A DNA stretch of 64,000 nt from Gammaproteobacteria bacterium (GTDB taxonomy: Bacteria > Pseudomonadota > Gammaproteobacteria > Steroidobacterales > Steroidobacteraceae). Location: assembly GCA_021773365.1 (NCBI GenBank), contig JAJFKF010000018.1:1-64000 (forward strand), given 5' to 3'. The notes under the pieces are model-generated. The model was not told where the DNA came from. It saw only the letters and a list, made by a program, of their open reading frames with translations, and did not search any database. Position numbers and translations under genes: made by a program. This document shows positions 53,026 through 61,767 of the stretch, piece by piece (the first letter of the stretch is position 1; each line of letters begins with the position of its first letter).

Positions 53026-56000
53026 TCAGCGGTCGCTGACCGTGCCGCGCTGGGTCTTGCCGCGCACCGGATCGGGCGGGCGCACCGCCGCGGGCGGCGG
53101 ATCGTTCCGCAGCGCCTCCATCACCACCTCGATGGCTTTTTCCAACTGCGGATCGCGGCCGGCAATGACGTCGGCCGGCGTCTGCTCCACCTCGATGTCC
53201 GGCGGCACGCCTTCGTTCTCCACGATGTAGCCCTCTTCGGCCGTCCAGATGGCCAGGTTCGGCGCCGCGACGTAACCGCCGTCCATCAGAACCGGAAAGC
53301 CGAGGGTGCCCACCAGGCCGCCCCAGGTCGGCTGACCTATCAGCGGCCCCAGCCCGAACTTGCGGAACATCCATGGCAGCAGATCGCCACCCGAGCCGGC
53401 GGTCTCATCGATGATCATCGCCTTCGGTCCCTGGATCGAGGCGAAGGGCGTTTTGAGGTTCTCCCCGTAGCGCATCGCCCAGTTGGCGATGAACGGACGG
53501 CGCAGGATGTCGATGTAGTAGTCGGCGATGCTGCCGCCGCCGTTGAAGCGTTCATCGACGATGATGGCGTCCTTGTGCACCTGCGGATAAAAATAGCGTT
53601 TGAAGTAGGCGTGACCCTGGCCGGCGGTGTTCGGCACATAGACGTAGGCCACGCGGCCACCGGTGGCCTCATCGACCTTTTTCAGGTTGCCCTCCACCCA
53701 GTCGCGGTTGCGCAGTGCCGCTTCGCTGGCGACGGGCACCACCTGCACCGTGCGCGATCCGGAGCCATCCGCGTTCGGCCCGAGCGTGAGTTCGACGATC
53801 TTCTCCGCCGTATTTTCGAAGTAGCTGTAGAGGTTGGCGGGCGGCTTCAGGTCGCGGCCGTTGACGGCCAGCAGGTATTCGCCAGCGCCGGCATTGACGC
53901 CCGGTTCCGTCAGCGGCGAACGCAGCTGTGGATTCCAGTTCAGGCCGCCGTATACCTTCTTCAGCCGGTAGCGGCCGTCGGCGATTTCATAGTCGGCGCC
54001 CAGCAGACCGCCGGGCACGCTGCGCGGCTCGGCAATGGTGTCACCGCTGGCGACGCGATGGTGTCCCACCGCCAGCTCGCTGCACATCCATTGCACCACG
54101 CGGTTCAGGTCGGCGCGGGTGGCCAGGTGCGGCAGGAACGCCGCGTACTTCTCCCGCTGCGCTTCCCAGTCCACGCCGTGCATGTTGGGCGCGTAGAAGT
54201 AGTCGCGATTGATCCGCCAGGCCTCCGCGAAAATCTGCCGCCACTCGGCGCGCGGATCGACGCGGACCTCGATGACATCCATCGCCAGGCGTCCCTTGCC
54301 GGGGTCGATCTTGCCCGCGGTGGCGACGATGGAGAAGACAAGGCCGTTCTTGTAGAGCAGTTTCTCGCCATCGAAGGAAACCATGTAGCTGTCCACATCG
54401 GCCAGCAGCACCTCGTTCTCGCGCTCCTTGAGCTTGTAGCGGTTCAGCGCGGTCTTGCCGTCGGCCGAGCGCAGGTAGTAGATGTTTCCCGCCGCGCCGG
54501 TCTGCAGGCTGGAGAGGCTGGCCGCCGCAACCGGCAGGGCGACGATGCGCGATTCCAGGCCGTCGATGTCGATGCGGAACGGCGGGGACTTCTCCGCCGA
54601 CGCCTCATCCGCATCTTTGTCGGCATTCTTCACCTCCTTGCCGGACTTCGGCTTCTGCGCCTCGCCGGGCTTCTCCTCATCGCTTTCCTTCGCCAGCGGC
54701 GAGGGCTCGTCCCGGCGCAGCACCGCCAGATAGATGCCCGCGGTCCCGCGCATGTCGGCGTTGGACTGCGCAAACCAGTCATTGACCGGCCCCGCGTCGG
54801 TGGAGGCGAGAAAGTACAGGTACCTGCCGCTGCGGTCGAAGACCGGTTCGCTGAGATCGCCGAGGCCGTCGCCGATCTGGAAGGATTTGTCCTGTGCGGT
54901 GGAGTAGACATACACCGTGGTAATCAGCGCCCGGTTACGCATGGCGTAGGCCAGCCAGTTCGAATCCGGCGACCAGTCGTAACTGATGTTGACCGCCGGC
55001 CCGTAGATGGGCTGCGAGGCGACTTTTCTGGAAACGCCGCTGGCGACATCCATCCAGTACACGCTCTGCGAATTGTCGTAATAGGCGATCTTGCGTGAAT
55101 CCGGCGACCACACCGGCGCGCTGTAGAAACCCGCGCCCGCGACCTCAAGGACCCGCGGTTCACCCTTGCCGTCCTGGCTGCCGATGTAAAGCCGATACTC
55201 CCCGGAGCGGTCTGAAAACCAGGCGATGGACCGCCCGTCCGGCGACCAGGCGGGAAAGCGGTCGTGCGCGCCCACGCTATTGGTCAGATTGCGCACATCA
55301 CCCTTTTCGGCGGGGACGGTAACGATCTCGCCGCGAAATCCGAATACGGCGCGCGCGCCGGTGGGCGACAGCGCCGCATCGCGGATCCACTTCACGCCCC
55401 TGGCAAACCGCGGCCGCGCTTCGCGCAGATCCGAAGCGACGCCGACAATGAGCCTGCGGCTTGCGCCCGATTGCGGCTCGAACAGATGCAGTGCGCCAGC
55501 CTGTTCATAAACGATGCGGCCAGCGCCCGCAGCGGCATTGAGCACCGGAAAATCGGCGTGCTGCGTGAGCTGGCGCACCTGCTGCGTGCGGGTGTCATAG
55601 GCGAACAGATTGAACTCGCCGTTGCGGTCGGAGCGGAAGTACACCGTCTCCTCCAGCCACATCGGATCGGTGTCGTTGCTGCGCGTCGGGGGCTGCGGGA
55701 CCTTTTCGATTGCATGCCCGCGAGTGTCGTACAGCCACAGACGGGAAACCGTTCCGCCGCGGTACTGCTTCCACTGCTCGAAGCGCGCACCGATCGGGTT
55801 GTAGGCAATGCGCTGGCCATCGGGGGAGTAGGTGGCGCGCGCCGCATTTGGAATCGGCAGAGCGGTGGCGCTACCGCCCTCCACGGGCACCGTGAACAGT
55901 TGCATGTAGCGATTGGTGAAAACCGTGCGTGGCGAGGTGAACAGGACGGCTTTACCGTCGGGCGTGAATCCCTGCACCAGATCCGCGTCTGGATGCCAGG

Positions 56001-56334
56001 TCAGTCGCGTGGGCGGACCGCCGGTCACGGGCACCGTGAAGACATCGACATTGCCGTCGTACTGCGCGCTGAACGCAATCGTCTGCCCATCGGGCGAGAA
56101 CACGGGGCTGGACTCGACGCCTTCGTCTGTCGTCAGCGGGCGGACATTCTTCAGCCTGGGGGTGCCATCGAGTTCGGCGACAAACAGATCGCCGCCATAA
56201 ATGAAGGCTACATGGCTGGCGCTGATGGCCGGCTGGGTGAGCATACGGGTATCCGCCGTATCGATCCGGGCCTCGGCGGCGAATGCGGCCGCCAGGGCAA
56301 GGCATGCGAACAAGGTCATTTGTGGCTTGGACAT
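53026..56334 (-). CDS. tricorn-protease-like S41 peptidase
   Basis: This 1102-residue exported protein has a signal peptide (about 1-20), two N-terminal beta-propellers (SPVFSPDGQTIAFSAQYDGN, RFPAWSPDGRSIAWFSDRSG), a PDZ-like region (about 790-850) and a C-terminal S41 peptidase core (IVDERFNGGGSIADY; ETAGSGGDLLPWMFRK with nucleophile Ser981). The order matches the archaeal tricorn protease and its bacterial homologues, which degrade oligopeptides. The ATG at 56334 has GGAGG just upstream. Divergent from an S9 peptidase, 197 bases away, a pair likely to act on the same peptides. Confidence 0.93.
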   Translation of the reverse strand: MSKPQMTLFACLALAAAFAAEARIDTADTRMLTQPAISASHVAFIYGGDLFVAELDGTPRLKNVRPLTTDEGVESSPVFSPDGQTIAFSAQYDGNVDVFTVPVTGGPPTRLTWHPDADLVQGFTPDGKAVLFTSPRTVFTNRYMQLFTVPVEGGSATALPIPNAARATYSPDGQRIAYNPIGARFEQWKQYRGGTVSRLWLYDTRGHAIEKVPQPPTRSNDTDPMWLEETVYFRSDRNGEFNLFAYDTRTQQVRQLTQHADFPVLNAAAGAGRIVYEQAGALHLFEPQSGASRRLIVGVASDLREARPRFARGVKWIRDAALSPTGARAVFGFRGEIVTVPAEKGDVRNLTNSVGAHDRFPAWSPDGRSIAWFSDRSGEYRLYIGSQDGKGEPRVLEVAGAGFYSAPVWSPDSRKIAYYDNSQSVYWMDVASGVSRKVASQPIYGPAVNISYDWSPDSNWLAYAMRNRALITTVYVYSTAQDKSFQIGDGLGDLSEPVFDRSGRYLYFLASTDAGPVNDWFAQSNADMRGTAGIYLAVLRRDEPSPLAKESDEEKPGEAQKPKSGKEVKNADKDADEASAEKSPPFRIDIDGLESRIVALPVAAASLSSLQTGAAGNIYYLRSADGKTALNRYKLKERENEVLLADVDSYMVSFDGEKLLYKNGLVFSIVATAGKIDPGKGRLAMDVIEVRVDPRAEWRQIFAEAWRINRDYFYAPNMHGVDWEAQREKYAAFLPHLATRADLNRVVQWMCSELAVGHHRVASGDTIAEPRSVPGGLLGADYEIADGRYRLKKVYGGLNWNPQLRSPLTEPGVNAGAGEYLLAVNGRDLKPPANLYSYFENTAEKIVELTLGPNADGSGSRTVQVVPVASEAALRNRDWVEGNLKKVDEATGGRVAYVYVPNTAGQGHAYFKRYFYPQVHKDAIIVDERFNGGGSIADYYIDILRRPFIANWAMRYGENLKTPFASIQGPKAMIIDETAGSGGDLLPWMFRKFGLGPLIGQPTWGGLVGTLGFPVLMDGGYVAAPNLAIWTAEEGYIVENEGVPPDIEVEQTPADVIAGRDPQLEKAIEVVMEALRNDPPPAAVRPPDPVRGKTQRGTVSDR

Positions 56335-56531
56335 GTCATCCTCCCTATTTTCAGGGCAGCAGTATATGCGGTCATCGCAACCCAGAACCCCTGCCGCCAG
56401 TGGAAGTTGCACGCTAGGCATCGCGGCTCATGAACGATCCCCATGAGCGTCCCTTTGCCACTATCTCCCTTGCGCCTTCGTCCCTCATCCCCTACCTTTT
56501 GCGACCCTTGTTCTTCCATCAGAGCCCCATC

Positions 56532-58589
56532 ATGCGAACTCTGCTCCCCTGCGCCGTCTTGCTGCTCGCCATCACCGCCGCCGGCGCCGCAGACCTCAAG
56601 CCCTTCTCCCCCGACGATCTGGTCCGGCTGGACCGCGTCTCCGACCCGCAGCTGTCGCCCGATGGTCGCGCCGTGGTCTTCACCGTACGCAAGACCGACA
56701 TGGACGCCAATCGTGGCCGCACCGACCTGTGGTTGCTTGATCTGACCCGCAGCGGCGCCCAGCCGCGGCAGCTCACGCAACACGAATCCGGCGACTCCAG
56801 CGGCCGCTGGTCGCCGGATAGCAAGTCCATCTACTTCCTGTCCAGTCGTTCCGGCAGTTCGCAGGTGTGGCGACTGAGCCTGAACGGCGGCGAAGCCGCG
56901 CAGGTCACCCGCCTGCCGGTCGGTGTGAACGGGCTGCGCCTCTCCCCGCGCGGGGATCGCCTGCTGCTGGCCCTGGACGTGTTCCCCGACTGCGGCGCCG
57001 ATCTGGACTGCACGGCAAAGCGCCTTGAAGAACAGGAGAAGTCACCGGAAACCGGCCGGGTATACGACCGCATGTTTGTCCGTCACTGGGATTCGTGGAA
57101 GAACGGCACCCAGGGACAGCTGTTCTCCGTGCGTCTCGACGGCCGCGGCCGCACCGAGGGCGCGGCGGTGAACCTCAGCGGCAGCCTGGATGCAGACGTG
57201 CCGACAAAGCCCTGGGGCGGCGATGATGATTTTGTTTTCAGCTCCGACGGCGCCCGGGTGGTGTTCGTCGCACGCGTAAAGGGTCAATCAGAGCCCTGGT
57301 CGACCAACTTCGACCTGTACGAAGTGCCCGCCGATGGGAGCACAGCACCGCGCAACTTCACCACGAACAACAAGGCCTGGGACGCGCATCCGGTGTTTTC
57401 ACCGGACGGCCGGTATCTGGCGTGGACGGCGATGGAGCGCCCGGGTTTCGAAGCCGACCGCTTCCAGCTCATGCTGCGCGATCTGAAAAGCGGTGAGGTG
57501 CGCGCCCTTACCGCCGACTGGGACCGCTCCATCGGCAGCTTCAGTTTTTCCGCCGACGGGCAGCGCATCCTCGCCACCATCCAGCACCTCGGCCAGCATC
57601 CCCTGTGGGCCATCGATCTGCGCAGCGGCAAACGCACGGAGTACGTCGCCAAAGGCAATGTGGGCAGTTTCTCCGCCGGCAACAAACAGGTGGTCTTTGC
57701 CATGGCATCGCTGTCCGCCCCCGCGGCGCTGTACGCCATCCCCGCCGGCGGCGGCAACGCGGTGCAGCTCACGCACTTCAACGACGATGCACTGGCGCAG
57801 CGCGCCATGGGTGAGTTCGAGCAGTTCACCTTTGCCGGCTGGAACAACGAGACGGTATACGCCTACGCCATGAAGCCGGCCAACTACCAGCCCGGGCGCA
57901 AGTATCCGGTGGCCTTCATCATTCACGGCGGCCCGCAGGGCAGTTTCAGCAACGGCTGGAGCTTCCGCTGGAATCCTCAGATCTATGCCGGCGCCGGCTA
58001 CGGCGTGGTGTTCGTGGATTTCCACGGCTCCACCGGCTACGGACAGGAGTTCACCGATTCGATCAGTGGCGACTGGGGCGGCAAGCCATTGGAGGATCTG
58101 CAGAAGGGGCTGGCCGCGGCGCTGGAGAAATACAACTGGCTGGACGGCGAGCGCGTCGGCGCGCTGGGCGCCTCATACGGCGGCTACATGATCAACTGGA
58201 TCGCGGGAAACTGGCCGGACCGCTTCAGCTGCCTGGTGAACCACGACGGAGTGTTCGACCAGCGCATGATGTACTACGCCACCGAGGAACTGTGGTTCCC
58301 CGAATGGGAACATGGCGGACCTTATTTCCAGCGCGCACAGGAATACGAGAAACACAATCCCGTGCTGCACGTGGATAAATGGAAGACACCCATGCTGGTC
58401 ATCCACGGCGAGCAGGACTTCCGCGTACCGGACACCCAGGGCCTGGGCGCCTTCACGGCGCTGCAGCGCCGCGGCATCGACAGCCGGCTGCTGTACTTCC
58501 CGGACGAGAACCACTGGGTACTGAAGCCGCACAACAGCCTGCAGTGGCACCGGGAAGTGCTGGGGTGGCTGGAGAAATACCTCAGGTAA
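56532..58589 (+). CDS. S9-family prolyl oligopeptidase-like peptidase
   Basis: This 685-residue exported serine peptidase has a signal peptide (about 1-19), an N-terminal seven-bladed propeller (SPDGRAVVFTVRKTDMD, WSPDSKSIYFLSSRSG, VFSPDGRYLAWTAMER) and a C-terminal alpha/beta hydrolase. The catalytic Ser548 lies in GALGASYGGYMINWI, with Asp in VIHGEQDFRVPDTQ and His in FPDENHWVLKPHN. It resembles dipeptidyl-peptidase 5/acylaminoacyl peptidases. The ATG at 56532 starts the signal peptide. Divergent from the tricorn-like gene. Confidence 0.93.
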   Translation: MRTLLPCAVLLLAITAAGAADLKPFSPDDLVRLDRVSDPQLSPDGRAVVFTVRKTDMDANRGRTDLWLLDLTRSGAQPRQLTQHESGDSSGRWSPDSKSIYFLSSRSGSSQVWRLSLNGGEAAQVTRLPVGVNGLRLSPRGDRLLLALDVFPDCGADLDCTAKRLEEQEKSPETGRVYDRMFVRHWDSWKNGTQGQLFSVRLDGRGRTEGAAVNLSGSLDADVPTKPWGGDDDFVFSSDGARVVFVARVKGQSEPWSTNFDLYEVPADGSTAPRNFTTNNKAWDAHPVFSPDGRYLAWTAMERPGFEADRFQLMLRDLKSGEVRALTADWDRSIGSFSFSADGQRILATIQHLGQHPLWAIDLRSGKRTEYVAKGNVGSFSAGNKQVVFAMASLSAPAALYAIPAGGGNAVQLTHFNDDALAQRAMGEFEQFTFAGWNNETVYAYAMKPANYQPGRKYPVAFIIHGGPQGSFSNGWSFRWNPQIYAGAGYGVVFVDFHGSTGYGQEFTDSISGDWGGKPLEDLQKGLAAALEKYNWLDGERVGALGASYGGYMINWIAGNWPDRFSCLVNHDGVFDQRMMYYATEELWFPEWEHGGPYFQRAQEYEKHNPVLHVDKWKTPMLVIHGEQDFRVPDTQGLGAFTALQRRGIDSRLLYFPDENHWVLKPHNSLQWHREVLGWLEKYLR

Positions 58590-58616
58590 ACACGCGGCAT
58601 CGAAGCGGCTGCGGCG

Positions 58617-58679
58617 TTACAAACCGAAGCGCCTGGTGAAGGCGATGGAATAGCGCCGCAGGCGCGCGTCCATCCCATT
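58617..58679 (-). pseudogene. C-terminal relic of a TonB-dependent receptor
   Basis: The last codons read DARLRRYSIAFTRRFGL and stop at 58617. This is the end strand shared by both complete receptors in this window (DPRLRRYTISLRKSFH and DPRLRRYSISVSKSFQ). The upstream part of such a gene is absent: within 20 bases begins the stop of a DUF4143 ATPase. The relic marks a boundary where a receptor gene was replaced or deleted. Confidence 0.65.
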
Positions 58680-58698
58680 GCACAAATTCCGCTCCGGG

Positions 58699-60144
58699 TC
58701 AGCTGAAAGTTATCGTGCGCTGCGGCTGCTCGCTGAGGCCCGCGAGAAAGGCCCACACCGGCAGCGTAGCCACATCGGGCTGCCAATCGAACACGTCGCG
58801 AGAGAGCACCAGCCCTTGTTTGAATCGGCTTCTGATGGCAGATCTTGCGCGGGACAACCCTGCTGCATTATCACCCTTGAGTTCGATCGGCAGGCGCGGC
58901 CGCTGCAGATCAGTGACGCAGGGAATCATGAAATCGATCTCGCGATCATTGCTGGACCGCCAGTATCCAACCGCTCCCGGTATCGCCGATGCCTGGATCA
59001 ACGCCTGCGCCGCAGCCCGAAACAATCCCGCCGCCGCCACCGACTCCACCAGACCGTCAGTGGATGGCAGCGACGTCACAGGAATAAGTGCGTGCGGGAC
59101 CTGCGCGAACAGCGGATCCAGCAAGTAAAGTTTACGTTGTTTGTTCGGCTCCAGGCTGTTGTCGCCGATATCCCAGTAGTACAAGGTTAGAAGCGTAAAT
59201 ATCTCCGCCAGAAACTCTGCATAGTCCCGCGCTGTATGGGGACTGGCCACGCCCATGGCGCGGCTCGCCGCCAGCCAACTCAGGGGAGAACCCAGTGATT
59301 CGCCCACCGCCTGCAGGAGCTTGAGCGCGGCCGTGCGGTCACGCATGGATCTGGAGATGTCACCGGAGATCACATCCCACAACATCTGCAGAGTTTCGCT
59401 GGAGACTGTGCGGCCATCGCCCTGCAATGCATCATTTGTTGCTGTGGGGAATCCGCCCACGCGCAGGTAACCGTCGAAAGCATCGCGTAGAACGGGGCCC
59501 TGTGACACCAGCCGTGCGGCGATCCCCTCACCCCGAGCGGTCAGAAAGTCTTCAGCCGCGATAGGCTCATCGTCGAAATGTACGCCGTGCAGTGCAAGAC
59601 AGTAGTCGCGGAAGGACATCGGGAGCTGCAGGTAGTCCTTGCCCCTGCCTCTGCGGCCCGGCAAACGTTCAGCGCCGCGTTTCAAATCGTGTGCGGAGGA
59701 CGCCGTCAGCAGCAGCGCATCGTCGGCAGTCAATCCCGCATCCCATGCGGCTCTGACACCGAGCTGCCAGTCCGGCAGCGCGGTGATTTCATCAAAAAAC
59801 AGATACCAGGGTCCCTTGGGGGCAGGGTGCAGGCGCTTGGCGGCACGCACCAACTCGCCGATTATCGTAGCCTCCTGCGGCACATCGAAGGAGACATACA
59901 AAATGCGGGATTCGCCCGCATCAACCAGGCGGCGGATCATGCGCTTCAGGGTCGTGGTCTTTCCCGCCTGCCGCGGGCCGCGCAGGGTATGGGTATCCTC
60001 GAACCTTAGTTGAATGGCCTTCAGCGGCGCCGGATCCCATTTCACCTGGCTACGTTCCAGACGCCGCAGATGCAAGTCGTCCCCCATACCCTGACCGAAC
60101 CACCAGGGATGTGTTTCCCGCAGTTTCTCGTCGGATATAGACAT
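58699..60144 (-). CDS. DUF4143-type ATPase (AAA_14)
   Basis: This 481-residue protein has an AAA P-loop GPRQAGKTT at 56-64, a Walker B WYLFFDEITAL at 113-123, an arginine-rich central part (LLTASSAHDLKRGAERLPGR), and a C-terminal DUF4143 region with a PD-(D/E)XK-like end (REIDFMIP, then LPIELKGDN). Such ATPases are frequent, variable and of unknown function; links with toxin-antitoxin or phage defence are speculated. Its ATG at 60144 lies inside a perfect dyad, so the gene is probably autoregulated. It abuts the receptor relic. Confidence 0.88.
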   Translation of the reverse strand: MSISDEKLRETHPWWFGQGMGDDLHLRRLERSQVKWDPAPLKAIQLRFEDTHTLRGPRQAGKTTTLKRMIRRLVDAGESRILYVSFDVPQEATIIGELVRAAKRLHPAPKGPWYLFFDEITALPDWQLGVRAAWDAGLTADDALLLTASSAHDLKRGAERLPGRRGRGKDYLQLPMSFRDYCLALHGVHFDDEPIAAEDFLTARGEGIAARLVSQGPVLRDAFDGYLRVGGFPTATNDALQGDGRTVSSETLQMLWDVISGDISRSMRDRTAALKLLQAVGESLGSPLSWLAASRAMGVASPHTARDYAEFLAEIFTLLTLYYWDIGDNSLEPNKQRKLYLLDPLFAQVPHALIPVTSLPSTDGLVESVAAAGLFRAAAQALIQASAIPGAVGYWRSSNDREIDFMIPCVTDLQRPRLPIELKGDNAAGLSRARSAIRSRFKQGLVLSRDVFDWQPDVATLPVWAFLAGLSEQPQRTITFS

Positions 60145-60192
60145 AAATACCCCCTATATTTGCAGAACGATGCAAATATAGGGGGTATTTAT
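60143..60192. repeat. perfect 22-bp inverted repeat over the ATPase start codon
   Basis: Two 22-base arms, at 60143-60164 and 60171-60192, are perfect reverse complements separated by 6 bases (GAACGA). Each arm contains AAATACCCCC and TATATTTGCA. The ATPase ATG (60144-60142 on the minus strand) lies at the end of the first arm. It can act as a dyad operator at DNA level or as a hairpin near the mRNA start. The regulator is not known. Confidence 0.9.
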
Positions 60193-60483
60193 TGGCAATG
60201 CAACGCTCATGGGTGCGCCAGACGTAGCCGGCGAACGAGGGCGACATCGTCCTGCTCGACAGCGTACCAGCGGCGCTGGAGCATGGAGAACCGGTGCTGC
60301 TGAGGGGTAGATTGCCCACGACTTTCAATTAACCGCGCCAATTTCACCGGATTTCAGGGCTGTTCGGAATGTACCCACGCGTCATTGAGCGCCAGATAAG
60401 GGCGGCCTTGTCCGATGCCCGGGCCATCGGTTCGGTTCCGGCGCTCAAGATCGATGCCGCGGCCGTGGCACGGTCGATAACCT
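60193..60483. other. intergenic stretch with fragmentary coding traces
   Basis: This 291-base stretch has no complete gene. At 60369 on the plus strand a frame starts MYPRVIERQIRAALSD, resembling the usual beginning of DUF4143 ATPases, but loses the P-loop that should follow. Short open frames on the minus strand near 60200-60330 have no recognised family. Confidence 0.35.
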
Positions 60484-60723
60484 TCAGCGCGCACGGGCTG
60501 CACCATTCGCTACTTCGGCATCCGCAAGGACCTGTGCTTCGGCTTCCAGACGCAGGATGGTATCAACATCGCCGCCACGAAGATGGCGGTGACGACGCAT
60601 CAGGACGGTGCCGCCGCCGAAACTCCAGTTGGCAATCGTGGTTCCTCTCGCCTGCACCGCATCGATCAGCGTGAGCGTGCGCTGAAACAGTGTTTCCCAG
60701 ATTCTGAGTTGATCGTCCGTCAT
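60484..60723 (-). pseudogene. N-terminal remnant of an AbiEii-like nucleotidyltransferase
   Basis: From the ATG at 60723 the frame reads QRTLTLIDAVQARG, then NWSFGGGTVLMRRHRH, which is the start of the nucleotidyltransferase core (GG-T/S motif) of AbiEii-type toxins. After RHRH homology fades (RGGDVDTILRLEAEA) and the protein ends after 79 residues, against more than 200 in complete members. Its ATG overlaps the stop of a preceding frame (ATGA), as in a normal two-gene operon. Confidence 0.6.
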
Positions 60724-61078
60724 GCTCCCTTCTCCGGTGCGCCAAGCTGCTGAGCGAGCTTCACGAGATTCTGCTCCACCTTGCCGGGTTTGGCCCACTG
60801 GCTGACCTGCCGGACCAGCCCCTCCATGATCGCTGGCGCGGCCTCTTCGAGCAGGACGCGCATATGCGGACGGCGGGTATCTCCACCACATCCATGGCAA
60901 GCCCCAACTGCTCCAGAATGGCATTTATCTTCCGGATGCCGAGATCCTCGACGACGCCGTTTTCCAGGCGATTGAGCGTGGTGCGGGTAACCCTGGCGGC
61001 GGCCGCAAGCTGCGCCTGCGTCAGGCCCCGGTCATTGCGGGCCCTGCGGAGGAAGTCACCGAGAATGATGTGCTGCGC
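60720..61078 (-). pseudogene. frameshifted XRE-family regulator
   Basis: One frame gives a clear HTH: LGDFLRRARNDRGLTQAQL, AAAARVTRTTLNRLENGVV, then EDLGIRKINAILEQLGLAMD down to about 60880. A second frame, offset and starting at ATG 60863, carries EEAAPAIMEGLVRQVSQWAK and runs to 60720 with an ATGA overlap with the AbiEii-like remnant. The two are best read as one gene broken by a frameshift near 60865-60895. The 5' end lacks a start codon in frame. Confidence 0.6.
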
Positions 61079-61387
61079 GAACTGCTGGGCTTGCCACGCA
61101 AGGGCGCTGGCCCGAGGAAGAACTCCGCACCCGCGCCCGATGACTGGATCACCAAAGGCGTACGACTGCCGGCCGGCACCGAGCTGCGCGCGACATACAA
61201 AGGAAAAACCTATCTCGCGCGCGTCAACGCCGGCGCACTGGTGATGGGCGGGCAGCGATTCGACAGCCCGTCAGCCGCCGCCATGAAGATCACCGCTCAT
61301 CCGGTCAATGGCTGGACCTTCTGGGAATGCCGCCTGCCGGGCCAGGGCGGGTGGCAGGTATTGAAGGCGCTGCGCAGATCGACCTGA
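61070..61387 (+). CDS. RAMA-domain small protein
   Basis: A GTG at 61070 opens a 105-residue frame. Residues about 28-100 match the RAMA domain (restriction enzyme adenine methylase associated): GVRLPAGTELRATYKGKTYL, SPSAAAMKITAHPVNGWTFW, then GGWQVLKALR. Such domains bind DNA or modified DNA and occur in methylases and defence proteins. The start is uncertain; the frame is open upstream, antisense to the XRE remnant. It overlaps the ATPase fragment downstream. Confidence 0.6.
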   Translation: MLRELLGLPRKGAGPRKNSAPAPDDWITKGVRLPAGTELRATYKGKTYLARVNAGALVMGGQRFDSPSAAAMKITAHPVNGWTFWECRLPGQGGWQVLKALRRST

Positions 61388-61656
61388 TGTTCATCCGCAA
61401 GGACTCGAAACTCATCGTCTGCGAAATCAAGTACAACAACGAGTCCACGCTCAACCGCCAGGTCATCCGGGAAACGCAGGCTATGGTCGACGCCTTCCTC
61501 GCGGCGAACCCCAGGTACGCCCGCTACACGGTGGAGACAGCGCTGATCAGCACCGAGCCTGTGCCCGAAAGCATCCGGCTGGAAGCCTATTTCACTTACC
61601 TGGTGACCGGTTCGGACCTGCTGGCGGCATCGCGGATGCTGGCATCCAGCGCATAA
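61327..61656 (+). pseudogene. C-terminal remnant of a DUF234/ATPase_2-like ATPase
   Basis: From about 61366 the frame reads GAAQIDLMFIRKDSKLIVCE, then IKYNNESTLNRQV, matching the PD-(D/E)XK-like C-terminus of archaeal-type ATPases (ATPase_2 with DUF234). The P-loop part is missing. A possible start ATG at 61387 overlaps the RAMA stop as TGATG, so an 89-residue product could still be made. The tail ends LAASRMLASSA. Confidence 0.55.
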
Positions 61657-61710
61657 CAGCGCTGCGTAAGTTTCTTCTTTAAATTCAACGGGATGGCAGG
61701 TTGTTTGCAG

Positions 61711-61758
61711 ATCCACATCAGCAATGTGGATAATCCACGGCCTTGATGTAGATTATCC
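61711..61758. promoter_or_regulatory. overlapping dyads upstream of the second DUF4143 ATPase
   Basis: ATCCACAT (61711-61718) and ATGTGGAT (61724-61731) form one dyad, GTGGATAATCCAC (61726-61738) is a palindrome on its own, and GGATAATC (61728-61735) is repeated in reverse as GATTATCC (61751-61758). The set ends 9 bases before the ATPase start and looks like an operator region. Confidence 0.5.
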
Positions 61759-61767
61759 GGACTTGCC

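Noticed and set aside
52756-55098. 780-codon open frame on the plus strand
   Set aside because: Antisense to the tricorn-like gene; composition is His/Arg/Gln-rich and no family is recognisable.
60848-61069. Continuous plus-strand reading upstream of the RAMA ORF
   Set aside because: It has no start codon and is antisense to an obvious helix-turn-helix sequence, so it is taken as a shadow.
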